A stretch of DNA of 64,000 nucleotides from an uncultured Saprospirales bacterium (GTDB lineage: Bacteria > Bacteroidota > Bacteroidia > Chitinophagales > Saprospiraceae): NCBI GenBank assembly GCA_937864265.1, contig CALMIR010000068.1:1-64000 (forward strand), in the 5' to 3' direction. Positions 8,669 to 16,661 of this stretch are shown here, piece by piece (the stretch's first letter is position 1; each line of letters begins with the position of its first letter). The notes under the pieces were generated by a model, which saw nothing but the letters and a program-made list of their open reading frames with translations, ran no database searches and was not told where the DNA came from. The position numbers and the translations under genes are program-made.

Positions 8669-10288
8669 ATGAGCAAACTTCTACCATTATTTACAATTGC
8701 TTTTCTGGCATTCGGATCATCCTTGTCCGGTCAGAATTTCACTTTTTCCCGTTACATCATGCAAACGGGGATTATTGAAGATGAGGGCGTTATGCTAACC
8801 GTATCATCAGATGATGCAGAGCAGGAAAACGACGAAATTGATGCCCTTTACGACGACGATATCGATGCAGGCTGGGAAGGTGCTCCGGAAGATCAGAATA
8901 TTCTGACTTGCGGCATGCGTTTTCGCAACATTCTGATTCCTCATGGTGCTATCATTGACTCTGCTTTTATCATCGTTTATTCCCATGAAGATAAATCGGC
9001 AGAAGACGTTGCTGAATTGACTGTTTATGGAGATGATACGGATGATGCGGTCACTTTTACAGAAGACATGCTGATTGATGCGCGTCCTTCTACTACAGCC
9101 ACGGTGGAATGGACAGTGGCTGAAGATTGGAGCATTTGGGAACCTTACCGCAGCCCAGACTTAAAGGCTATCGTACAGGAAATTGTCGATCGTTCTGGCT
9201 GGGAAGCAGGCAATGCCTTGGCTTTTGTCGTATTGGGCAAAAATCAAGGGCCGAGCGATTTAGAAAATGCCCGCGAATGGGAATCTTTTGAAAATATTTC
9301 TGACCCGGAAGATGGGGGCGATGGCCAAAACCACCCAGAGCGTGTACCTCAACTGGTGATCTATTACAGCATCAGCGAATTGGCCGTCGAGATACCAGTA
9401 ATGGTAACGGATACAATAGAAGATGAAGGCATTGTTTTTGAGGCTTCTTCCGATGATGCTGAACAGGAAAACGATGAAATTGATTCTTTGTTCGACGACG
9501 ACTTGGATGCAGGTTGGGAAGGCGCACCGGAGGATCAAAATATACTGACTACGGGCATTCGTTTCCGCAACATTCCAGTACCTCATGGTGCCATTATCGA
9601 ATCGGCGTATATTACTGTTTGGTCGCATGAAGACAAATCAGCCGAAGACGTTGCCGAAATCACCATTTACGGAGAAGACACAGATCATGCCGAAACCTTT
9701 ACGGAAGATGCTTTAATTGATGCCCGTCCATCTACTACAGCTACGGTGGACTGGACAGTGGCGGAAGAGTGGACACTTTGGCAGCCCTATCAAACACCTG
9801 AGTTAAAAAGCATCGTACAGGAAATTGTCGATCGCAATGGTTGGGAAGCCGGCAATGCCCTCGCATTTGTATTTCTAGGCAAAAACCAGGGACCTAGCGA
9901 TTTAGAAAATGCCCGCGAATGGGAATCCTTTGAAAACATTTCTGACCCAGAAGATGGCGGCGACGGCCAAAACCACCCAGAGCGAGTACCTCGTTTGACC
10001 ATCGTTTTCTCTTCACCATCAACGGGCGTACAGGACATATTCCCAACCGCAGAACGCTTGAAATTGTATCCTAACCCAACTGGAAAGCAAGGCACTATTG
10101 TTGAGTTGGAAAATGAAAAACCGGCCATGATTCGTGTCATCAATGCGAATGGCCAAGTACTTCAAAATATTTATACCGAGCAGCAGCGTAAAGTGGAAAT
10201 CCGCACAGCAAACCTTCCTAAAGGAGTCTATTTTATACAGGCCAACCAAGATGGTCGCCTGTATGTAGAACAGTTGATTGTTCAGTAG
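8669..10288 (+). CDS. Secreted protein with two duplicated beta-sandwich domains and a T9SS sorting tail
   Basis: The 539-residue protein starts with a Sec signal peptide (MSKLLPLFTIAFLAFGSSLSG). Two near-identical domains of about 200 residues follow, offset by 214 residues. Each holds SSDDAEQENDEID, IPHGAIIDSA or VPHGAIIES, and IVQEIVDR-GWEAGNALAFV, a pattern resembling DNRLRE/CBM96-type beta-sandwich domains; that similarity is inferred. The last 75 residues (LKLYPNPTG to the end) are a T9SS type A sorting domain, so the protein is exported and surface-attached or released. The longer frame back to 8576 is rejected because the signal peptide begins at 8669. Its neighbours are a TonB receptor and a phytase. 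Confidence 0.85.
   Translation: MSKLLPLFTIAFLAFGSSLSGQNFTFSRYIMQTGIIEDEGVMLTVSSDDAEQENDEIDALYDDDIDAGWEGAPEDQNILTCGMRFRNILIPHGAIIDSAFIIVYSHEDKSAEDVAELTVYGDDTDDAVTFTEDMLIDARPSTTATVEWTVAEDWSIWEPYRSPDLKAIVQEIVDRSGWEAGNALAFVVLGKNQGPSDLENAREWESFENISDPEDGGDGQNHPERVPQLVIYYSISELAVEIPVMVTDTIEDEGIVFEASSDDAEQENDEIDSLFDDDLDAGWEGAPEDQNILTTGIRFRNIPVPHGAIIESAYITVWSHEDKSAEDVAEITIYGEDTDHAETFTEDALIDARPSTTATVDWTVAEEWTLWQPYQTPELKSIVQEIVDRNGWEAGNALAFVFLGKNQGPSDLENAREWESFENISDPEDGGDGQNHPERVPRLTIVFSSPSTGVQDIFPTAERLKLYPNPTGKQGTIVELENEKPAMIRVINANGQVLQNIYTEQQRKVEIRTANLPKGVYFIQANQDGRLYVEQLIVQ
8765..9366 (+). repeat. First copy of an internal gene duplication
   Basis: The first of two direct repeats of about 600 bp inside the secreted protein gene; the second begins 642 bases later. 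Long stretches match closely in DNA, for example the segments encoding SDDAEQENDEID and WESFENISDPEDGGDGQNHPERVP. This points to a fairly recent tandem duplication of one domain. Edges are approximate. Confidence 0.8.
9407..10008 (+). repeat. Second copy of an internal gene duplication
   Basis: The partner of the repeat at 8765-9366, encoding the second beta-sandwich domain. The encoded copies differ mostly by conservative changes (for example DIDAGWEG against DLDAGWEG, and CGMRFRN against TGIRFRN). Edges are approximate. Confidence 0.8.
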
Positions 10289-10297
10289 TTTTTATAA

Positions 10298-10340
10298 AAA
10301 GTTGTATGGACTTGTATCCCAGGTTCATACAACTTTCTTT
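10298..10340 (+). terminator. Terminator between the secreted protein gene and the TonB receptor gene
   Basis: An 11-bp perfect stem AAAGTTGTATG/CATACAACTTT (10298-10308 with 10326-10336) followed by CTTTTAT. It lies just after the stop at 10288 and 26 bases before the TonB receptor start, so the receptor probably has its own promoter or is reached only by read-through. Confidence 0.7.
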
Positions 10341-10365
10341 TATACCGATCACAATACCTTGAGCC

Positions 10366-13245
10366 ATGAAAAAGGCACGCTCCTTTCTTATTTGGTGTTT
10401 TCTTTTCCTGCCAGCATGGAGCTGGGCTCAGAGCGACTTTACCCTCAAAGGAGAGGTGCGCGATGCCACTACTGGAGATGCGCTCATAGGCGCATCAGTC
10501 GTAGTACAGGAAACTCGCTTGGGGACGACCACCGATGTGGACGGCAGTTTTTCTTTACAAGGTATCAGTAATCCAGCTATAATCCTTGAAGTCTCCTATC
10601 TGGGATATGAAACCATCATCCAGGCGCTTAATTTGAAAACAGAAGCCAAGCGGTCTGTCCTTATAAAGCTTAAATCGGCTGCTGTGGAGCTTCAAGAGGT
10701 AGAAATCAGGGGCCAGGCGGAAGGCACGATCCGGGCCATGATAGAACAAAAGCAGGCAGAAAGCATCAAGAACATCATTTCAGCCGAGCAAATTGCCACC
10801 TTTCCAGATATGAATGCAGCCGAAGTGATGCAGCGCATCCCTGGCATTACCCTCCAACGCGACCAAGGAGAGGGTAGGTACGTGCAATTGCGCGGTACAC
10901 CTCCAGAGTTGACGACTTTCAATATCAATGGCGAGCAAATTCCATCGCCCGAAGCCAATGTGCGTTATGTAGGCATGGATATCATCCCATCCGACCAGAT
11001 TGAGTTCATCGAAGTCAACAAAGTCTTAACCCCGGATATGGATGCTGACGGGATCGCCGGTTCGGTCAATATCAAAACCAAAGAAGCATCCAGTGCCAAA
11101 CCTGAATTGCGGGCTACGCTTGCAGGCGGTTACGGCCATTTACGGCAAACGCCCAATTATCAGGTACAATATTCTTATGGGCAGCGCTATGGCAAATTTG
11201 GCTTCCACATCAATAGCAGTTATTTTAGAAATGAACAAGGATCGGACAACATAGAATATAAATTTGCCAAAGGCCCCTTTTTTGGCAGCCAACAGGATAG
11301 CGTAGATAATTATTACGTTCAGTACCGGGAGGTACAATTGAGACATTACGACATCACCCGAACCAGAATCGGCATTAGCCCTACACTTGATTTGCGTTTC
11401 AATAAAAACTCCTTTCTGTATTTGCGCGGCATGTACAACAGCTTTACAGACGACGAAACGAGGCGACGCTTGATTTACGAGTTGGATGATGCCCTGAACG
11501 CCACCTATTATTTATTCGGCGGCGTAGAGCACGATGTAAAGGATCGGATAAAAAAACAGGAGTTGACCTCGCTGAGTCTTGGCGGAGAACATAGAATTGG
11601 GCGGGCTACCGTGGATTATCAGTTGTTTTATGCCCTGGCCGTGGAAGCAGAACCGGATAGACTGGAGTCTGTTTTTGAAAGCCCAGGTCAGGCCATTGCT
11701 ATTGATTTTGACCTGACTGATCCAGAATTTCCGAGGGCCACCTTTCCCAATCCCGACAACGCGCCTAATGCAACCAATTATGCGGAATTTGAAATGGATG
11801 AGCTGTTGTTGGAAAGCACCTCCGTTACGGATCGCAATTTTACCCCGCGCATCAACTTGAGCATTCCGCTGAGCCTCAGCAATTCCAGCGAGGGGTATTT
11901 TAAAATCGGGGGTAAAATGCGCTTGAAGGATAAATCGCGGGATATCCAATCACAAGTATTCGGCGCTTATTTCCCGGTATCCACCCTGTATCCGGGGGAA
12001 GGGCCAGAATTGTCGCTGCTAACGGTGGACGATGGTTTCCGGGAGGACAACCTGCTTGGCAAGGGCTACCAATTGGAATACATGCCTTCAGCGGATATGC
12101 TGCGCGGCTTTTTTGAATTTTATCCCCAGCATTTCATCTTCGATCGTACGGGGACCCGCTCCCAATCCTTTGGAGAAGACTACTCCGCAGAAGAAAAAAT
12201 ATATGCCGCCTATGGGATGATTAGGCAGGATTTTGGGAAAATGATGGTATTGGGCGGGCTGCGATTTGAAAAAACGGATATCGATTACGAAGGCCGCAAA
12301 GTGCTGTTGGACGGAAACCGATTCGTAGGACTTGACACGCTGACCGATCAGCGCAGCCATGAGTTCTTATTGCCCCAAGTGCAGTTGCGCTATGCCTTGA
12401 ACAGCAAAATCAATTTGAGAGCGGCTTTGACCTACTCCTATTCCCGCCCTAATTTTGAGGATGTACTGCCTTACCGAGAGCAAGACCGGGAAGAGGTAAA
12501 ATTCGGCAACCCAGATCTGATTTACCCCACCTCCATGAATGTGGATTTACTGGCAGAGCGCTTTTATGGACGCAGCATCATCTCCGGGGGCTTGTTTTAC
12601 AAAGAAATTGACGACTTTATATTCTTTTTCAAACGATTTGCCCACGAAGGAACCGATTTCAGTGACTTCGGATTGGTCGAGATTACCAAAGCAATTAATG
12701 GATTGGACGCCAAAGTATTTGGTGGGGAATTTCAAGCCCAGTTCAAATTGGATTTTTTGCCCGGATTCCTTAAAAACTTCGGCATTTATACCAATTATAC
12801 TTATACCCATTCCGAAGCCAGAATCAATCGCCGTTTTCCAGCCAATTACGCCACAGCCGTTGTTATTTTTGGGGAAGACGACCTCAGCGAGTACGTTTCA
12901 AGCGATGAGCAGGAAAAAATTTCCCTACCCGGACAAGCCAAGCATACGGCTAATTTGGCTTTCTTTTACGATGCCAAAAATTTCTTTGCCCGGATAACAG
13001 CCAATTATCAGGACGATTTCCTATTCCGGTTGGGGGCTGACCCCGATTTAGATGAATATTACGACTCCGCGCTGCGCTTCGATTTTACCAGTAATTACCA
13101 ACTGACCAAGCACATCAGTATTTTTCTGGATGCGCTCAATTTGAGCAATACCCCCCTGCGGTATTATTTGGGTACAGAAGATCGCACCCAAAAACAAGAA
13201 TATTACTCCTGGTGGGGGCGCTTTGGCGTAAAATTGCAATTTTGA
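10366..13245 (+). CDS. TonB-dependent outer-membrane receptor
   Basis: A 959-residue receptor that imports a ligand through the outer membrane using TonB energy. Signal peptide about 1-21; CarboxypepD regulatory-like domain (about 24-105: GEVRDATTGDALIGASV); plug domain (about 135-235, with PDMNAAEVMQRIPGITLQRDQGEG); then a large 22-strand-type barrel ending in an aromatic residue (VKLQF). Its stop is two bases before the phytase start, so the two are an operon. The ligand is inferred to be phosphate-rich or an organic phosphate product because of the phytase, but siderophore or peptide receptors look the same in sequence. Confidence 0.9.
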   Translation: MKKARSFLIWCFLFLPAWSWAQSDFTLKGEVRDATTGDALIGASVVVQETRLGTTTDVDGSFSLQGISNPAIILEVSYLGYETIIQALNLKTEAKRSVLIKLKSAAVELQEVEIRGQAEGTIRAMIEQKQAESIKNIISAEQIATFPDMNAAEVMQRIPGITLQRDQGEGRYVQLRGTPPELTTFNINGEQIPSPEANVRYVGMDIIPSDQIEFIEVNKVLTPDMDADGIAGSVNIKTKEASSAKPELRATLAGGYGHLRQTPNYQVQYSYGQRYGKFGFHINSSYFRNEQGSDNIEYKFAKGPFFGSQQDSVDNYYVQYREVQLRHYDITRTRIGISPTLDLRFNKNSFLYLRGMYNSFTDDETRRRLIYELDDALNATYYLFGGVEHDVKDRIKKQELTSLSLGGEHRIGRATVDYQLFYALAVEAEPDRLESVFESPGQAIAIDFDLTDPEFPRATFPNPDNAPNATNYAEFEMDELLLESTSVTDRNFTPRINLSIPLSLSNSSEGYFKIGGKMRLKDKSRDIQSQVFGAYFPVSTLYPGEGPELSLLTVDDGFREDNLLGKGYQLEYMPSADMLRGFFEFYPQHFIFDRTGTRSQSFGEDYSAEEKIYAAYGMIRQDFGKMMVLGGLRFEKTDIDYEGRKVLLDGNRFVGLDTLTDQRSHEFLLPQVQLRYALNSKINLRAALTYSYSRPNFEDVLPYREQDREEVKFGNPDLIYPTSMNVDLLAERFYGRSIISGGLFYKEIDDFIFFFKRFAHEGTDFSDFGLVEITKAINGLDAKVFGGEFQAQFKLDFLPGFLKNFGIYTNYTYTHSEARINRRFPANYATAVVIFGEDDLSEYVSSDEQEKISLPGQAKHTANLAFFYDAKNFFARITANYQDDFLFRLGADPDLDEYYDSALRFDFTSNYQLTKHISIFLDALNLSNTPLRYYLGTEDRTQKQEYYSWWGRFGVKLQF

Positions 13246-13247
13246 CC

Positions 13248-14423
13248 ATGAAGTTACTTTTCAATACACCTGCGACCGCCGCCTTGGGCTTTGTGTTACT
13301 TTTGGGTGTTGCTTGCAAAAACAAAAGTAAGCAAGAACCGACTGCCTCAATGGAATCAGGCGCTCAAGTGGAAGCCAGGGAAGATTCCTTAGCGCTTATC
13401 GCTGCCTATCAGCGACAAGAGAAAATTGCCCTTTCTGTGCAAGCCGACCGCGAAACCAAAGCGGTGGATGCTCGCATTGAGGACGATGCCGCCGATGACC
13501 CTGCTATTTGGGTGGACTCCAACGATCCATCGAGGAGCATGATCATCGGGTCGAATAAAAAAGGAGGAATTGAAACCTATGATCTGGAAGGAAACGAAAT
13601 AGCATACTATCCAGTGGGCAGAATCAATAATGTTGACGTAGCCTACCAAGTAAAAATGGGTGCCAGAAAGGTGGATATTGTTGGAGGTAGCAACAGAAGC
13701 GATCAATCTATAGCTATTTTGCGGATAGATCCCACCACGCGCCACTTGGTCAATGCGACCGATGGCGCTTTTTTGGTTGATACGGCACTGATGGACGATG
13801 TTTACGGTTTTTGTTTTTATCAAAGCAAAAAAAATGGCGTCACTTATGCGCTGTTGAATGCCAAAAATGGCCGATTTCAACAATACTTGCTCACAACTGA
13901 GCAGGATACCCTGTTGGGTTTAAAACTAGTGCGGGAGGTGAAGTTTGACTCCCAGGTGGAAGGGATGGTGGCTGATAGCGAATACGGCATCGTCTATATA
14001 GGCGAAGAAGATCGGGGCGTATGGAAAATGGATGCCGAGCCAGATGGTAGTTCTGAACGCCAATTAATTCCGATGAGCGGTAGCGATAACCCCAATATAG
14101 CTTACGATGTGGAAGGCTTGACTTTGTACGAAAGAGGCAGGGATGGCTATCTAGTTGTCAGTAGTCAGGGAAATTTCTCTTATGCGGTTTTTGACCGCAA
14201 AGGCAGCAATCCTTACTTATTTAGCTTTAAAATTTTGGGTACAGAAAGTACCGATGGGGTAGAGGAAACCGATGGCATACAGGCCATCAGCGATAGTCTG
14301 GGGATCGCTTTTCCCAACGGATTGTTGATTGCGCAAGATGGTTTCAACAAAAAGGGCGACCAGCCAGCCCCCCAAAATTTCAAACTCGTTGATTGGCGAA
14401 AAATCGAAGCCCTAATAAAATGA
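13248..14423 (+). CDS. Beta-propeller phytase lipoprotein
   Basis: Releases phosphate from phytate (inositol hexakisphosphate) and needs calcium. The protein starts with a lipobox (LLGVAC), so it is anchored to a membrane, probably facing outward. The propeller carries the family signature DDAADDPAIWV, GGIETYDLEGNE, RINNVDVAY, the EGMVAD segment and IGEEDRGVWKMDAEPDG, all typical of BPP phytases. At 391 residues it is full length. The longer frame from 13212 overlaps the TonB gene and lacks a signal peptide, so the ATG at 13248 is chosen. It is translationally close to the TonB receptor gene. Confidence 0.92.
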   Translation: MKLLFNTPATAALGFVLLLGVACKNKSKQEPTASMESGAQVEAREDSLALIAAYQRQEKIALSVQADRETKAVDARIEDDAADDPAIWVDSNDPSRSMIIGSNKKGGIETYDLEGNEIAYYPVGRINNVDVAYQVKMGARKVDIVGGSNRSDQSIAILRIDPTTRHLVNATDGAFLVDTALMDDVYGFCFYQSKKNGVTYALLNAKNGRFQQYLLTTEQDTLLGLKLVREVKFDSQVEGMVADSEYGIVYIGEEDRGVWKMDAEPDGSSERQLIPMSGSDNPNIAYDVEGLTLYERGRDGYLVVSSQGNFSYAVFDRKGSNPYLFSFKILGTESTDGVEETDGIQAISDSLGIAFPNGLLIAQDGFNKKGDQPAPQNFKLVDWRKIEALIK

Positions 14424-14431
14424 CCAATCCA

Positions 14432-15235
14432 TCATCCGTTCCCCAATTCTTTGGCTCTATTTAACGCTGCTTGCGCCCCGGCGATTATATCGGCATGAAC
14501 CGCATTGGTTCGGTAGGACGCAAGAGCGGCTTCCGTTGTACCACCTTTGGAGCACACTTTCTCGATCCATTCTTCACAGGTAAAGTCAGTTTTGGAAAAT
14601 AGGTCGATGGCGCCTTTAAAAGTTTGGCCGACCAGCAGTTCTGACTCCGAATAGCTGAACCCCATTGCCTGAGCCGCTTCTATTAAGGATTGCATGAAAA
14701 ACCAGACATAAGCCGGTCCGCTGCCCGAAATAGCCGTAGCTGCGTCAATGGCGCCTTCGTTTTCTACATATACGGTTTTGCCCGTCGTGTTGAGCAAATT
14801 TTGAACCATCACCAGTTCGATGCGCGTCACTTCGTCCGATGAGGTAAAGGCAGTCATGCCCATGCCGATTTGAGCGGGTAGATTGGGCATCGCCCGGATC
14901 ACCTTTCGGACCCCCAAGGCTTCTGAGATGGTTTTAATTTTTACCCCAGCCATGATAGAGAGGAAAACCTGCTGCGCTTCCACTTGATCCCGGATGCTTT
15001 CAAACAATTGCGGAGCATCTTGAGGCTTAACCGCCAAAATGATTAAATCGGCGTTTCGAAGGCATTCTTCTGCAGTGCCGTATATGGTGCCTATGTCTTT
15101 TTTGGCTAGCTCTTGTGCTTTTTGAGGCGATTTTTCCAGAATCATCATATCTTCCTTACTCGTAATGTGCGAGCGCAAAAAGCTCTGCGCATAAGTAAGC
15201 CCCATGTTGCCCCCACCTATGATCAGTATTTTCAT
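14432..15235 (-). CDS. proC: Pyrroline-5-carboxylate reductase
   Basis: The last step of proline synthesis: reduces pyrroline-5-carboxylate with NAD(P)H. The N-terminal Rossmann motif is GGGNMGLTYAQSF, followed by AVKPQD and the family signature AISGSGPAYVWFFMQSLIEAA with KGAIDLF nearby. The length of 267 residues is normal. It is convergent with the phytase gene (8 bases between stops) and divergent from marR. A candidate TAGATTTG box lies at 15313-15320 on its strand, about 80 bases upstream. Confidence 0.95.
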   Translation of the reverse strand: MKILIIGGGNMGLTYAQSFLRSHITSKEDMMILEKSPQKAQELAKKDIGTIYGTAEECLRNADLIILAVKPQDAPQLFESIRDQVEAQQVFLSIMAGVKIKTISEALGVRKVIRAMPNLPAQIGMGMTAFTSSDEVTRIELVMVQNLLNTTGKTVYVENEGAIDAATAISGSGPAYVWFFMQSLIEAAQAMGFSYSESELLVGQTFKGAIDLFSKTDFTCEEWIEKVCSKGGTTEAALASYRTNAVHADIIAGAQAALNRAKELGNG

Positions 15236-15378
15236 AATCCCAATTGATTTGATGGCATTTAAAACTGCTTCGTAAATTTGTAAAACAAGGAGAAAGATTT
15301 GATATACTTTCGCAAATCTAATGGCTTTGGCATTTTTGTTAAGATTTTGCTAAACTTTTTTTTAATGTTGCGACTTTT

Positions 15379-15398
15379 AATGTATGTACATATATTTG
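15379..15398 (+). promoter_or_regulatory. marR promoter overlapping an operator-like motif
   Basis: AATGTATGTACATATATTTG contains the perfect 10-bp palindrome TATGTACATA (15383-15392) running into a TATATTTG -7 box (15391-15398), 8 bases before the marR ATG. Nearly the same sequence lies before yceI at 15896-15914. Repetition in front of both genes suggests the MarR protein binds both sites. Confidence 0.6.
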
Positions 15399-15405
15399 CA
15401 TCGAA

Positions 15406-15858
15406 ATGAAACTGGAAGACGAAATCAAACAAAGTATTTTCAAAAATGAATATCAAAAAGCGAACATCAATATCGCTTTCACAGCATCTTGGCTCAGTCA
15501 ACACGCAGCAAAGGCACTGAAGCCATATGGTATCTCTATACAGCAGTTCAACATCCTGCGGATTTTGCGGGGCATGCATCCTAAGCCAGCTACCATAAAA
15601 TTGCTTACGGAGCGAATGATAGACAAGACATCCAATGCTTCGCGTCTGGTGGACAAGCTTATATTGAAGCAATTGGTGGATAGAAGGGAGTGTCCGATGG
15701 ATCGCAGACAAGTGGATATTCTTATCACAGAGCAAGGGCTTGGGCTGTTGGAAAAAGCTTCTGATGACCTGGAAACGAACATGTTGCATTACATGTCAGG
15801 GATCAGCACGGCGGAGGCTGCTACCATCAATCAATTGCTCGATAAGTTGAGGAAATAA
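15406..15858 (+). CDS. MarR-family transcriptional regulator
   Basis: A 150-residue dimeric winged-helix DNA-binding protein. The helix-turn-helix and wing are visible: IQQFNILRILRG, IKLLTERMIDKTSNASRLVDKLILKQLVDRRE, then DRRQVDILIT in the wing. These regulators often repress and respond to small phenolic or oxidising ligands. It is followed in the same direction by a YceI gene; the pairing is common in Bacteroidota, and both promoters share a motif, so it probably controls itself and yceI. Confidence 0.92.
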   Translation: MKLEDEIKQSIFKNEYQKANINIAFTASWLSQHAAKALKPYGISIQQFNILRILRGMHPKPATIKLLTERMIDKTSNASRLVDKLILKQLVDRRECPMDRRQVDILITEQGLGLLEKASDDLETNMLHYMSGISTAEAATINQLLDKLRK

Positions 15859-15895
15859 GAAGCTCCTCCTTTTTTGGCTATTCTGCGGGATAACA

Positions 15896-15914
15896 AATGT
15901 ATGCACAATATTTG
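15896..15914 (+). promoter_or_regulatory. yceI promoter region with a second copy of the marR motif
   Basis: AATGTATGCACAATATTTG matches the marR upstream motif except for one substitution (C for T) and one deleted base. It is also embedded in the inverted repeat AACAAAT/ATTTGTT (15892-15898 with 15910-15916). It lies about 64 bases before the yceI start. Confidence 0.55.
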
Positions 15915-15977
15915 TTTGAACTTTCAATTTTCCTATTGCTTACTTTACTTGTTATTTATAAAAACAACTTTCAAAAC

Positions 15978-16583
15978 ATGAAAAAAACAGTGTTTTCTAT
16001 CGCTTTACTGACAGCCTTCTCATTGGGCGTTATGAGTTTCTCAGTACCACAAACAGATGCTAAAAAAACCTACAGCGTTAGCACTTCAGCGAGTAAAATT
16101 GTATGGAATGCTTACAAAGTTACTGGCCAACATGAAGGCAATGTAGCTGTAAAAAAAGGCAGTCTGGAATTTGACAACGATATGTTGACAGGCGGTTCCT
16201 TCGAAATTGACATGACCTCCATTACCGTTACCGATATTCAAGGCGAGTGGGCACAGAAACTGACTGGTCACCTGAAGTCGGATGATTTCTTTGGGGTAGA
16301 AAAATATCCAACAGCCAAGTTTGTCATTACCAAAGTGGTATCTCGCGGCACACCTGGTGATTACAAGATCATTGGCAACATCACCATCAAAGAAACGACC
16401 AAAGAAATCAAGTTTTTGGCCAATGTAAAAGAGGAAGGCGGCAAGCAGGTTGCAACTGCCGACATCAAATTGGATCGCTCTGAATACGACATTCGTTATG
16501 GTTCTGGTAGCTTCTTCGACAACCTGGGCGACAAAACCATCTACGACGAGTTCGACCTGAAAATCAGCTTGGTTACTGAATAA
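15978..16583 (+). CDS. YceI-family periplasmic lipocalin-like protein
   Basis: A 201-residue exported protein with a Sec signal peptide (about 1-20), followed by the YceI beta-barrel that binds polyisoprenoid-like lipids. Visible features: SKIVWNAYKVTGQHEGNVAVK, SFEIDMTSITVTD, HLKSDDFFGVEKYPTAKF and LDRSEYDIRYGSGSFFDNLGD, all typical. The frame extends upstream to 15897, but the signal peptide begins at ATG 15978. It is probably regulated by the adjacent MarR protein. Confidence 0.9.
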   Translation: MKKTVFSIALLTAFSLGVMSFSVPQTDAKKTYSVSTSASKIVWNAYKVTGQHEGNVAVKKGSLEFDNDMLTGGSFEIDMTSITVTDIQGEWAQKLTGHLKSDDFFGVEKYPTAKFVITKVVSRGTPGDYKIIGNITIKETTKEIKFLANVKEEGGKQVATADIKLDRSEYDIRYGSGSFFDNLGDKTIYDEFDLKISLVTE

Positions 16584-16608
16584 GTAGCTCGCTTCAATCC
16601 ATAATTAC

Positions 16609-16642
16609 AAAAGTCATCCTTGAGCAATTGGGGATGACTTTT
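16609..16642. terminator. Bidirectional terminator between yceI and the GT39 gene
   Basis: An 11-bp stem AAAAGTCATCC/GGATGACTTTT (16609-16619 with 16632-16642) followed by a T-rich stretch. It sits between the convergent stops at 16583 and 16662. Confidence 0.82.
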
Positions 16643-16661
16643 GTTTTTGGTTTTATGACGC

